Assembly (NCBI GenBank): GCA_963971225.1
Contig: OZ020267.1
Coordinates: 83,813,648 to 83,877,647, forward strand
Direction: 5' to 3'
Origin: Melieria omissa
Taxonomy: Eukaryota > Arthropoda > Insecta > Diptera > Ulidiidae
Length of the DNA: 64,000 nucleotides
The position numbers and the translations under genes were made by a program. This document shows, in pieces, positions 32,401 to 45,800 of this stretch (positions are counted from its first letter, which is position 1; each line of letters begins with the position of its first letter). The notes beneath the pieces were generated by a model. It was not told the origin of the DNA and made no database searches. It was given only the letters and a program-made list of their open reading frames with translations.

Positions 32401-32899
32401 GCTTTCGAACCTTGGGGTATAGAACGATGATTGATACCATTATAGAAAGCATACGAGTGTAGCTAAATAATAAGGCATAATAATATTAAAATCCGTTAAC
32501 GGGTCGAGATTTAACAGCCATAATTTCGATCATGCTGCCGGTGGGATATTTTTTTTATTTACCAAATTGGTGAAAGGTGGTCACTCTGGCTTAATTTTGA
32601 CGCCATTTTGATTAAAGTGATTGTGCGTACTTAGGTTCCACAAGCATTTGATTGGTTATATAGATCAGAGGTGCATTCTTTCAATCAGTCGTTGTTGTGA
32701 CAGCAACGAAGCAACACGTGTGGGGGCTGCGCGGATTTTTGTTTTGTTTCCTCAAGAAATTCTATGTATGAAAAAAAATTAGATGCTTTTGTTGCTGTAG
32801 TTTTTGTTTTGGCGATTGGTTGGCCTTTCGGCAATGACAAATGGGAACATTATATTTTTTTCACTTATAATTTTAAGGGTCAAGCGAAATGCACAATGT

Positions 32900-35080
32900 G
32901 CTTTCAACTAATTCAATTAATTATTTAATTATTTATTATTATTTAATTTGTTTGCATTTTTTTGGGCAACTTTAAATGTATTGGTTTTTGCTTTTCCATA
33001 AGAAGACTTTGGGCACCCCTGATATAGATGTATCATGTGGTCGATATCACTTTTCCACAACGAAATTCTCCTGCATTATTTGAGATAGCGAGAAGATTGA
33101 CCCCATTTATGAAAGCTCAAAACTCCAGCTAGGTTTTAAGGTTATTATTTTTTCTATAAACCTAGAATCATCATATTTTACAAGCATTTTATCGATTTTG
33201 CAGTAGGCAGCCATTTAATGTCACTCTTGCGCATCGATCTGTTCATGATTGCCTAATAGTAATCAAATTATTGATTTAATTTGATAAAGCTGCAATCTCT
33301 AGCTACATTTTAAGGGGTTTTTTATTAACGTAACCCATACCGTTTGGAATCTATAAGCACTTTAGTGGTGAGTGTGTATTTTGTAATAGGCAGTTTTTCA
33401 ATGTTATCCTTGCGCATCGATATGCTCATTATTCCTGAAGGATAATGAAAAGTTAGGGACCAATATAGAAAGCATAAGACTCTGGCTAAATTTTAAGGGG
33501 TCAATTATTAATATGCACTTATGCATTTGGTGTTGACAAGCATTTTAGTGGTTGCACCCAAGTAGCAATTTTTTCAAAGTCACCGTTCCAAATCGATTTG
33601 CTTTCGAACCTTGGGGTATAGAAGGATGATTGATACCATTATAGAAAGCATACGAGTCTAGCTAAATAATAAGGTATAATATTATTAAAATCCGTTAACG
33701 GGTCGAGATTTAACAGCCATAATTTCGATCATGCTGCCGGTGGGATATTTTTTTATTTACCAAATTATTGAAAGGTGGTCACTCTGGCTTAATTTTGACG
33801 CCATTTTGATTAAAGTGATTGTGCGTACTTAGGTTCCACAAGCATTTGATTGGTTATATAGATCAGAGGTGCATTCTTTCAATCAGTCGTTGTTGTGACA
33901 GCAACGAAGCAACACGTGTGGGGGCTGCGCGGATTTTTGTTTTGTTTCCTCAAGAAATTCTATGTATGAAAAAAAATTAGATGCTTTTGTTGTTGTAGTT
34001 TTTGTTTTGGCGATTGGTTGGCCTTTCGGTAATGACAAATGGGAACATTATATTTTTTTCACTTATAATTTTAAGGGTCAAGCGAAATGCACAATGTGCT
34101 TTCAACTAATTCAATTAATTAAATAATTTGTTTGCATTTTTTTGGGCAACTTTAAATGTATTGGTTTTTGCTTTTCCATAAGAAGACTTTGGGCACCCCT
34201 GATATAGATGTATCATGTGGTCGATATCACTTTTCCACAACGAAATTCTCCTGCATTATTTGAGATAGCGAGAAGATTGACCCCATTTATGAAAGCTCAA
34301 AACTCCAGCTAGGTTTTAAGGTTATTATTTTTTCTATAAACCTAGAATCATCATATTTTACAAGCATTTTATCGATTTTGCAGTAGGCAGCCATTTAATG
34401 TCACTCTTGCGCATCGATCTGTTCATGATTGCCTAATAGTAATCAAATTATTGATTTAATTTGATAAAGCTGCAATCTCTAGCTACATTTTAAGGGGTTT
34501 TTTATTAACGTAACCTATACCGTTTGGAATCTATAAGCACTTTAGTGGTGAGTGTGTATTTTGTAATAGGCAGTTTTTCAATGTTATCCTTGCGCATCGA
34601 TATGCTCATTATTCCTGAAGGATAATGAAAAGTTAGGGACCAATATAGAAAGCATAAGACTCTGGCTAAATTTTAAGGGGTCAATTATTAATATGCACTT
34701 ATGCATTTGGTGTTGACAAGCATTTTAGTGGTTGCACCCAAGTAGCAATTTTTTCAAAGTCACCGTTCCAAATCGATTTGCTTTCGAACCTTGGGGTATA
34801 GAAGGATGATTGATACCATTATAGAAAGCATACGAGTCTAGCTAAATAATAAGGCATAATATTATTAAAATCCGTTAACGGGTCGAGATTTAACAGCTAT
34901 AATTTCGATCATGCTGCCGGTGGGATATTTTTTTATTTACAAAATTATTGAAAGGTGGTCACTCTGGCTTAATTTTGACGCCATTTTGATTAAAGTGATT
35001 GTGCGTACTTAGGTTCCACAAGCATTTGATTGGTTATATAGATCAGAGGTGCATTCTTTCAATCAGTCGTTGTTGTGACA
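32900..35080 (+). repeat. Multi-monomer duplication, copy 1 (lag 4756 bp)
   Basis: About 2.2 kb that recurs at 37.66-39.84 kb. Private variants shared at exactly the same lag: AAGGTATAAT (T at 33675 and 38431), TTTCGGTAATG (T at 34030 and 38786), CAGCTATAATTTC (near 34898 and 39654) and TTTACAAAATT (near 34940 and 39695). The lag equals four monomers. The edges are approximate. Confidence 0.75.
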
Positions 35081-37655
35081 GCAACGAAGCAACACGTGTG
35101 GGGGCTGCGCGGATTTTTGTTTTGTTTCCTCAAGAAATTCTATGTATGAAAAAAAATTAGATGCTTTTGTTGTTGTAGTTTTTGTTTTGGCGATTGGTTG
35201 GCCTTTCGGCAATGACAAATGGGAACATTATATTTTTTTCACTTATAATTTTAAGGGTCAAGCGAAATGCACAATGTGCTTTCAACTAATTCAATTAATT
35301 ATTTAATTATTTATTATTATTTAATTTGTTTGCATTTTTTTGGGCAACTTTAAATGTATTGGTTTTTGCTTTTCCATAAGAAGACTTTGGGCACCCCTGA
35401 TATAGATGTATCATGTGGTCGATATCACTTTTCCACAACGAAATTCTCCTGCATTATTTGAGATAGCGAGAAGATTGACCCCATTTATGAAAGCTGAAAA
35501 CTCCAGCTAGGTTTTAAGGTTATTATTTTTTCTATAAACCTAGAATCATCATATTTTACAAGCATTTTATCGATTTTGCAGTAGGCAGCCATTTAATGTC
35601 ACTCTTGCGCATCGATCTGTTCATGATTGCCTAATAGTAATCAAATTATTGATTTAATTTGATAAAGCTGCAATCTCTAGCTACATTTTAAGGGGTTTTT
35701 TATTAACGTAACCCATACCGTTTGGAATCTATAAGCACTTTAGTGGTGAGTGTGTATTTTGTAATAGGCAGTTTTTCAATGTTATCCTTGCGCATCGATA
35801 TGCTCATTATTCCTGAAGGATAATGAAAAGTTAGGGACCAATATAGAAAGCATAAGACTCTGGCTAAATTTTAAGGGGTCAATTATTAATATGCACTTAT
35901 GCATTTGGTGTTGACAAGCATTTTAGTGGTTGCACCCAAGTAGCAATTTTTTCAAAGTCACCGTTCCAAATCGATTTGCTTTCGAACCTTGGGGTATAGA
36001 AGGATGATTGATACCATTATAGAAAGCATACGAGTCTAGCTAAATAATAAGGCATAATATTATTAAAATCCGTTAACGGGTCGAGATTTAACAGCCATAA
36101 TTTCGATCATGCTGCCGGTGGGATATTTTTTTATTTACCAAATTATTGAAAGGTGGTCACTCTGGCATAATTTTGACGCCATTTTGATTAAAGTGATTGT
36201 GCGTACTTAGGTTCCACAAGCATTTGATTGGTTATATAGATCAGAGGTGCATTCTTTCAATCAGTCGTTGTTGTGACAGCAACGAAGCAACACGTGTGGG
36301 GGCTGCGCGGATTTTTGTTTTGTTTCCTCAAGAAATTCTATGTATGAAAAAAAATTAGATGCTTTTGTTGTTGTAGTTTTTGTTTTGGCGATTGGTTGGC
36401 CTTTCGGCAATGACAAATGGGAACATTATATTTTTTTCACTTATAATTTTAAGGGTCAAGCGAAATGCACAATGTGCTTTCAACTAATTCAATTAATTAA
36501 ATAATTTGTTTGCATTTTTTTGGGCAACTTTAAATGTATTGGTTTTTGCTTTTCCATAAGAAGACTTTGGGCACCCCTGATATAGATGTATCATGTGGTC
36601 GATATCACTTTTCCACAACGAAATTCTCCTGCATTATTTGAGATAGCGAGAAGATTGACCCCATTTATGAAAGCTGAAAACTCCAGCTAGGTTTTAAGGT
36701 TATTATTTTTTCTATAAACCTAGAATCATCATATTTTACAAGCATTTTATCGATTTTGCAGTAGGCAGCCATTTAATGTCACTCTTGCGCATCGATCTGT
36801 TCATGATTGCCTAATAGTAATCAAATTATTGATTTAATTTGATAAAGCTGCAATCTCTAGCTACATTTTAAGGGGTTTTTTATTAACGTAACCCATACCG
36901 TTTGGAATCTATAAGCACTTTAGTGGTGAGTGTGTATTTTGTAATAGGCAGTTTTTCAATGTTATCCTTGCGCATCGATATGCTCATTATTCCTGAAGGA
37001 TAATGAAAAGTTAGGGACCAATATAGAAAGCATAAGACTCTGGCTAAATTTTAAGGGGTCAATTATTAATATGCACTTATGCATTTGGTGTTGACAAGCA
37101 TTTTAGTGGTTGCACCCAAGTAGCAATTTTTTCAAAGTCACCGTTCCAAATCGATTTGCTTTCGAACCTTGGGGTATAGAAGGATGATTGATACCATTAT
37201 AGAAAGCATACGAGTCTAGCTAAATAATAAGGCATAATATTATTAAAATCCGTTAACGGGTCGAGATTTAACAGCCATAATTTCGATCATGCTGCCGGTG
37301 GGATATTTTTTTATTTACCAAATTATTGAAAGGTGGTCACTCTGGCATAATTTTGACGCCATTTTGATTAAAGTGATTGTGCGTACTTAGGTTCCACAAG
37401 CATTTGATTGGTTATATAGATCAGAGGTGCATTCTTTCAATCAGTCGTTGTTGTGACAGCAACGAAGCAACACGTGTGGGGGCTGCGCGGATTTTTGTTT
37501 TGTTTCCTCAAGAAATTCTATGTATGAAAAAAAATTAGATGCTTTTGTTGTTGTAGTTTTTGTTTTGGCGATTGGTTGGCCTTTCGGCAATGACAAATGG
37601 GAACATTATATTTTTTTCACTTATAATTTTAAGGGTCAAGCGAAATGCACAATGT

Positions 37656-39836
37656 GCTTTCAACTAATTCAATTAATTATTTAATTATTTATTATTATTT
37701 AATTTGTTTGCATTTTTTTGGGCAACTTTAAATGTATTGGTTTTTGCTTTTCCATAAGAAGACTTTGGGCACCCCTGATATAGATGTATCATGTGGTCGA
37801 TATCACTTTTCCACAACGAAATTCTCCTGCATTATTTGAGATAGCGAGAAGATTGACCCCATTTATGAAAGCTCAAAACTCCAGCTAGGTTTTAAGGTTA
37901 TTATTTTTTCTATAAACCTAGAATCATCATATTTTACAAGCATTTTATCGATTTTGCAGTAGGCAGCCATTTAATGTCACTCTTGCGCATCGATCTGTTC
38001 ATGATTGCCTAATAGTAATCAAATTATTGATTTAATTTGATAAAGCTGCAATCTCTAGCTACATTTTAAGGGGTTTTTTATTAACGTAACCCATACCGTT
38101 TGGAATCTATAAGCACTTTAGTGGTGAGTGTGTATTTTGTAATAGGCAGTTTTTCAATGTTATCCTTGCGCATCGATATGCTCATTATTCCTGAAGGATA
38201 ATGAAAAGTTAGGGACCAATATAGAAAGCATAAGACTCTGGCTAAATTTTAAGGGGTCAATTATTAATATGCACTTATGCATTTGGTGTTGACAAGCATT
38301 TTAGTGGTTGCACCCAAGTAGCAATTTTTTCAAAGTCACCGTTCCAAATCGATTTGCTTTCGAACCTTGGGGTATAGAAGGATGATTGATACCATTATAG
38401 AAAGCATACGAGTCTAGCTAAATAATAAGGTATAATATTATTAAAATCCGTTAACGGGTCGAGATTTAACAGCCATAATTTCGATCATGCTGCCGGTGGG
38501 ATATTTTTTTATTTACCAAATTATTGAAAGGTGGTCACTCTGGCTTAATTTTGACGCCATTTTGATTAAAGTGATTGTGCGTACTTAGGTTCCACAAGCA
38601 TTTGATTGGTTATATAGATCAGAGGTGCATTCTTTCAATCAGTCGTTGTTGTGACAGCAACGAAGCAACACGTGTGGGGGCTGCGCGGATTTTTGTTTTG
38701 TTTCCTCAAGAAATTCTATGTATGAAAAAAAATTAGATGCTTTTGTTGTTGTAGTTTTTGTTTTGGCGATTGGTTGGCCTTTCGGTAATGACAAATGGGA
38801 ACATTATATTTTTTTCACTTATAATTTTAAGGGTCAAGCGAAATGCACAATGTGCTTTCAACTAATTCAATTAATTAAATAATTTGTTTGCATTTTTTTG
38901 GGCAACTTTAAATGTATTGGTTTTTGCTTTTCCATAAGAAGACTTTGGGCACCCCTGATATAGATGTATCATGTGGTCGATATCACTTTTCCACAACGAA
39001 ATTCTCCTGCATTATTTGAGATAGCGAGAAGATTGACCCCATTTATGAAAGCTCAAAACTCCAGCTAGGTTTTAAGGTTATTATTTTTTCTATAAACCTA
39101 GAATCATCATATTTTACAAGCATTTTATCGATTTTGCAGTAGGCAGCCATTTAATGTCACTCTTGCGCATCGATCTGTTCATGATTGCCTAATAGTAATC
39201 AAATTATTGATTTAATTTGATAAAGCTGCAATCTCTAGCTACATTTTAAGGGGTTTTTTATTAACGTAACCCATACCGTTTGGAATCTATAAGCACTTTA
39301 GTGGTGAGTGTGTATTTTGTAATAGGCAGTTTTTCAATGTTATCCTTGCGCATCGATATGCTCATTATTCCTGAAGGATAATGAAAAGTTAGGGACCAAT
39401 ATAGAAAGCATAAGACTCTGGCTAAATTTTAAGGGGTCAATTATTAATATGCACTTATGCATTTGGTGTTGACAAGCATTTTAGTGGTTGCACCCAAGTA
39501 GCAATTTTTTCAAAGTCACCGTTCCAAATCGATTTGCTTTCGAACCTTGGGGTATAGAAGGATGATTGATACCATTATAGAAAGCATACGAGTCTAGCTA
39601 AATAATAAGGCATAATATTATTAAAATCCGTTAACGGGTCGAGATTTAACAGCTATAATTTCGATCATGCTGCCGGTGGGATATTTTTTTATTTACAAAA
39701 TTATTGAAAGGTGGTCACTCTGGCTTAATTTTGACGCCATTTTGATTAAAGTGATTGTGCGTACTTAGGTTCCACAAGCATTTGATTGGTTATATAGATC
39801 AGAGGTGCATTCTTTCAATCAGTCGTTGTTGTGACA
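37656..39836 (+). repeat. Multi-monomer duplication, copy 2 (lag 4756 bp)
   Basis: Partner of 32900-35080, with the same set of private variants in the same order. One visible difference inside it is AACCTATACC near 34514 versus AACCCATACC here, so the copies have already begun to diverge or convert. Confidence 0.75.
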
Positions 39837-42800
39837 GCAACGAAGCAACACGTGTGGGGGCTGCGCGGATTTTTGTTTTGTTTCCTCAAGAAATTCTATG
39901 TATGAAAAAAAATTAGATGCTTTTGTTGTTGTAGTTTTTGTTTTGGCGATTGGTTGGCCTTTCGGCAATGACAAATGGGAACATTATATTTTTTTCACTT
40001 ATAATTTTAAGGGTCAAGCGAAATGCACAATGTGCTTTCAACTAATTCAACTAATTAAATAATTTGTTTGCATTTTTTTGGGCAACTTTAAATGTATTGG
40101 TTTTTGCTTTTCCATAAGAAGACTTTGGGCACCCCTGATATAGATGTATCATGTGGTCGATATCACTTTTCCACAACGAAATTCTCCTGCATTATTTGAG
40201 ATAGCGAGAAGATTGACCCCATTTATGAAAGCTCAAAACTCCAGCTAGGTTTTAAGGTTATTATTTTTTCTATAAACCTAGAATCATCATATTTTACAAG
40301 CATTTTATCGATTTTGCAGTAGGCAGCCATTTAATGTCACTCTTGCGCATCGATCTGTTCATGATTACCTAATAGTAATCAAATTATTGATTTAATTTGA
40401 TAAAGCTGCAATCTCTAGCTACATTTTAAGGGGTTTTTTATTAACGTAACCCATACCGTTTGGAATCTATAAGCACTTTAGTGGTGAGTGTGTATTTTGT
40501 AATAGGCAGTTTTTCAATGTTATCCTTGCGCATCGATATGCTCATTATTCCTGAAGGATAATGAAAAGTTAGGGACCAATATAGAAAGCATAAGACTCTG
40601 GCTAAATTTTAAGGGGTCAATTATTAATATGCACTTATGCATTTGGTGTTGACAAGCATTTTAGTGGTTGCACCCAAGTAGCAATTTTTTCAAAGTCACC
40701 GTTCCAAATCGATTTGCTTTCGAACCTTGGGGTATAGAAGGATGATTGATACCATTATAGAAAGCATACGAGTCTAGCTAAATAATAAGGCATAATATTA
40801 TTAAAATCCGTTAACGGGTCGAGATTTAACAGCCATAATTTCGATCATGCTGCCGGTGGGATATTTTTTTATTTACCAAATTATTGAAAGGTGGTCACTC
40901 TGGCATAATTTTGACGCCATTTTGATTAAAGTGATTGTGCGTACTTAGGTTCCACAAGCATTTGATTGGTTATATAGATCAGAGGTGCATTCTTTCAATC
41001 AGTCGTTGTTGTGACAGCAACGAAGCAACACGTGTGGGGGCTGCGCGGATTTTTGTTTTGTTTCCTCAAGAAATTCTATGTATGAAAAAAAATTAGATGC
41101 TTTTGTTGTTGTAGTTTTTGTTTTGGCGATTGGTTGGCCTTTCGGCAATGACAAATGGGAACATTATATTTTTTTCACTTATAATTTTAAGGGTCAAGCG
41201 AAATGCACAATGTGCTTTCAACTAATTCAATTAATTAAATAATTTGTTTGCATTTTTTTGGGCAACTTTAAATGTATTGGTTTTTGCTTTTCCATAAGAA
41301 GACTTTGGGCACCCCTGATATAGATGTATCATGTGGTCGATATCACTTTTCCACAACGAAATTCTCCTGCATTATTTGAGATAGCGAGAAGATTGACCCC
41401 ATTTATGAAAGCTGAAAACTCCAGCTAGGTTTTAAGGTTATTATTTTTTCTATAAACCTAGAATCATCATATTTTACAAGCATTTTATCGATTTTGCAGT
41501 AGGCAGCCATTTAATGTCACTCTTGCGCATCGATCTGTTCATGATTGCCTAATAGTAATCAAATTATTGATTTAATTTGATAAAGCTGCAATCTCTAGCT
41601 ACATTTTAAGGGGTTTTTTATTAACGTAACCCATACCGTTTGGAATCTATAAGCACTTTAGTGGTGAGTGTGTATTTTGTAATAGGCAGTTTTTCAATGT
41701 TATCCTTGCGCATCGATATGCTCATTATTCCTGAAGGATAATGAAAAGTTAGGGACCAATATAGAAAGCATAAGACTCTGGCTAAATTTTAAGGGGTCAA
41801 TTATTAATATGCACTTATGCATTTGGTGTTGACAAGCATTTTAGTGGTTGCACCCAAGTAGCAATTTTTTCAAAGTCACCGTTCCAAATCGATTTGCTTT
41901 CGAACCTTGGGGTATAGAAGGATGATTGATACCATTATAGAAAGCATACGAGTCTAGCTAAATAATAAGGCATAATATTATTAAAATCCGTTAACGGGTC
42001 GAGATTTAACAGCCATAATTTCGATCATGCTGCCGGTGGGATATTTTTTTATTTACCAAATTATTGAAAGGTGGTCACTCTGGCTTAATTTTGACGCCAT
42101 TTTGATTAAAGTGATTGTGCGTACTTAGGTTCCACAAGCATTTGATTGGTTATATAGATCAGAGGTGCATTCTTTCAATCAGTCGTTGTTGTGACAGCAA
42201 CGAAGCAACACGTGTGGGGGCTGCGCGGATTTTTGTTTTGTTTCCTCAAGAAATTCTGTGTATGAAAAAAAATTATATGCTTTTGTTGTTGTAGTTTTTG
42301 TTTTGGCGATTGGTTGGCCTTTCGGCAATGACAAATGGGAACATTATATTTTTTTCACTTATAATTTTAAGGGTCAAGCGAAATGCACAATGTGCTTTCA
42401 ACTAATTCAATTAATTAAATAATTTGTTTGCATATTTTTGGGCAACTTTACATGTATTGGTTTTTGCTTTTCCATAAGAATATTTTGGGCACCCCTAATA
42501 TAGATGTATCATGTGGTCGATATCACTTTTCCACAACGAAATTCTGCTGCATTATTTGAGATAGCGAGAAGATTGACCCCATTTATGAAAGCTCAAAACT
42601 CCAGCTAGGTTTTAAGGTTGATATTTTTTCTATAAACCTAGAATCATCATATTTTACAAGCATTTTATCGATTTTGCAGTAGGCAGCCATTTAATGTCAC
42701 TCTTGCGCATCGATCTGTTCATGATTGCCGATTAGTAATGAAATTATTGATTTAATTTGATAAAGCTGCAATCTCTAGCTACATTTTAAGGGGTTTTTTA

Positions 42801-45800
42801 TTAATGTAACCCATACCGTTTGGAATCTATAAGCACTTTAGTGGTGAGTGTGTATTTTGTAATAGGCAGTTTTTCAATGTTATCCTTGCGCATCGATATG
42901 CTCATTATTCCTGAAGGATAATGAAAAGTTAGGGACCAATATAGAAAGCATAAGACTCTGGCTAAATTTTAAGGGGTCAATTATTAATATGCACTTATGC
43001 ATTTGGTGTTGACAAGCATTTTAGTGGTTGCACCCAAGTAGCAATTTTTTCAAAGTCACCGTTCCAAATCGATTTGCTTTCGAACCTTGGGGTATAGAAG
43101 GATGATTGATACCATTATAGAAAGCATACGAGTCTAGCTAAATAATAAGGCATAATATTATTAAAATCCGTTAACGGGTCGAGATTTAACAGCCATAATT
43201 TCGATCATGCTGCCGGTGGGATATTTTTTTATTTACCAAATTATTGAAAGGTGGTCACTCTGGCTTAATTTTGACGCCATTTTGATTAAAGTGATTGTGC
43301 GTACTCAGGTTCCACAAGCATTTGATTGGTTATATAGATCAGAGGTGCATTCTTTCAATCAGTCGTTGTTGTGACAGCAACGAAGCAACACGTGTGGGGG
43401 CTGCGCGGATTTTTGTTTTGTTTCCTCAAGAAATTCTATGTATGAAAAAAAATTAGATGCTTTTGTTGTTGTAGTTTTTGTTTTGGCGATTGGTTGGCCT
43501 TTCGGCAATGACAAATGGGAACATTATATTTTTTTCACTTATAATTTTAAGGGTCAAGCGAAATGCACAATGTGCTTTCAACTAATTCAATTAATTAAAT
43601 AATTTGTTTGCATATTTTTGGGCAACTTTACATGTATTGGTTTTTGCTTTTCCATAAGAATATTTTGGGCACCCCTAATATAGATGTATCATGTGGTCGA
43701 TATCACTTTTCCACAACGAAATTCTGCTGCATTATTTGAGATAGCGAGAAGATTGACCCCATTTATGAAAGCTCAAAACTCCAGCTAGGTTTTAAGGTTG
43801 ATATTTTTTCTATAAACCTAGAATCATCATATTTTACAAGCATTTTATCGATTTTGCGGTAGGCAGCCATTTAATGTCACTTTTGCGCATCGAATTGTTT
43901 ATGATTGCCGATTAGTAATGAAATTATTGATTTAATTTGATAAAGCTGCAATCTCTAGCTACATTTTAAGGGGTTTTTTATTAACGTAACCCATACCGTT
44001 TGGAATCTATAAGCACTTTAGTGGTGAGTGTGTATTTTGTAATAGGCAGTTTTTCAATGTTATCCTTGCGCATCGATATGCTCATTATTCCTGAAGGATA
44101 ATGAAAAGTTAGGGACCAATATAGAAAGCATAAGACTCTGGCTAAATTTTAAGGGGTCAATTATTAATATGCACTTATGCATTTGGTGTTGACAAGCATT
44201 TTAGTGGTTGCACCCAAGTAGCAATTTTTTCAAAGTCACCGTTCCAAATCGATTTGCTTTCGAACCTTGGGGTATAGAAGGATGATTGATACCATTATAG
44301 AAAGCATACGAGTCTAGCTAAATAATAAGGCATAATATTATTAAAATCCGTTAACGGGTCGAGATTTAACAGCCATAATTTCGATCATGCTGCCGGTGGG
44401 ATATTTTTTTTATTTACCAAATTGGTGAAAGGTGGTCACTCTGGCTTAATTTTGACGCCATTTTGATTAAAGTGATTGATTGGTTATATAGATCAGAGGT
44501 GCATTGTTTCAATCAGTCGTTGTTGTGACAGCAACGAAGCAACACGTGTGGGGGCTGCGCGGATTTTTGTTTTGTTGCCTCAAGAGATTGTATGTATGAA
44601 AACAAATTAGATGCTTTTGTTGTTGTAGTTTTTGTGTGTATGCTTTTTTGTGTTGGCGATTGGTTGGCCTTTCGGCAATGACAAATGGGAACATTATATT
44701 TTTTTCACTTATAATTTTAAGGGTCAAGCGAAATGCACAATGTGCTTTCAACTAATTAATTAATTGTTTGCATTTTTTTTGGGCAACTTTACATGTATTG
44801 GATTTTGCTTTTCCATAAGAAGATTTTGGGCACCCCTGATATAGATGTATCATGTGGTCGATATCACTTTTCCACAACGAAATTCTCCTGCATTATCTGA
44901 GATAGCGAGAAGATTGACCCCATTTATGAAAGCTCAAAACTCCAGCTAGGTTTTAAGGTTATTATTTTTTCTATAAACCTAGAATCATCATATTTTACAA
45001 GCATTTTATCGATTTTGCAGTAGGCAGCCATTTAATGTCACTCTTGCGCATCGATCTGTTCATGATTGCCTAATAGTAATCAAATTATTGATTTAATTTG
45101 ATAAAGCTGCAATCTCTAGCTACATTTTAAGGGGTTTTTTATTAACGTAACCCATACCGTTTGGAATCTATAAGCACTTTAGTGGTGAGTGTGTATTTTG
45201 TAATAGGCAGTTTTTCAATGTTATCCTTGCGCATCGATATGCTCATTATTCCTGAAGGATAATGAAAAGTTAGGGACCAATATAGAAAGCATAAGACTCT
45301 GGCTAAATTTTAAGGGGTCAATTATTAATATGCACTTATGCATTTGGTGTTGACAAGCATTTTAGTGGTTGCACCCAAGTAGCAATTTTTTCAAAGTCAC
45401 CGTTCCAAATCGATTTGCTTTCGAACCTTGGGGTATAGAAGGATGATTGATACCATTATAGAAAGCATACGAGTGTAGCTAAATAATAAGGCATAATAAT
45501 ATTAAAATCCGTTAACGGGTCGAGATTTAACAGCCATAATTTCGATCATGCTGCCGTTGGTATATGTTTTTTATTTACCAAATTATTGAAAGGTGGTCAC
45601 TCTGGCTTAATTTTGACGCCATTTTGATTAAAGTGATTGTGCGTACTTAGGTTCCACAAGCATTTGATTGGTTATATAGATCAGAGGTGCATTCTTTCAA
45701 TCAGTCGTTGTTGTGACAGCAACGAAGCAACACGTGTGGGGGCTGCGCTGATTTTTTTTTTTGTTTCCTCAAGAAATTCTATGTATGAAAAAAAATTAGA

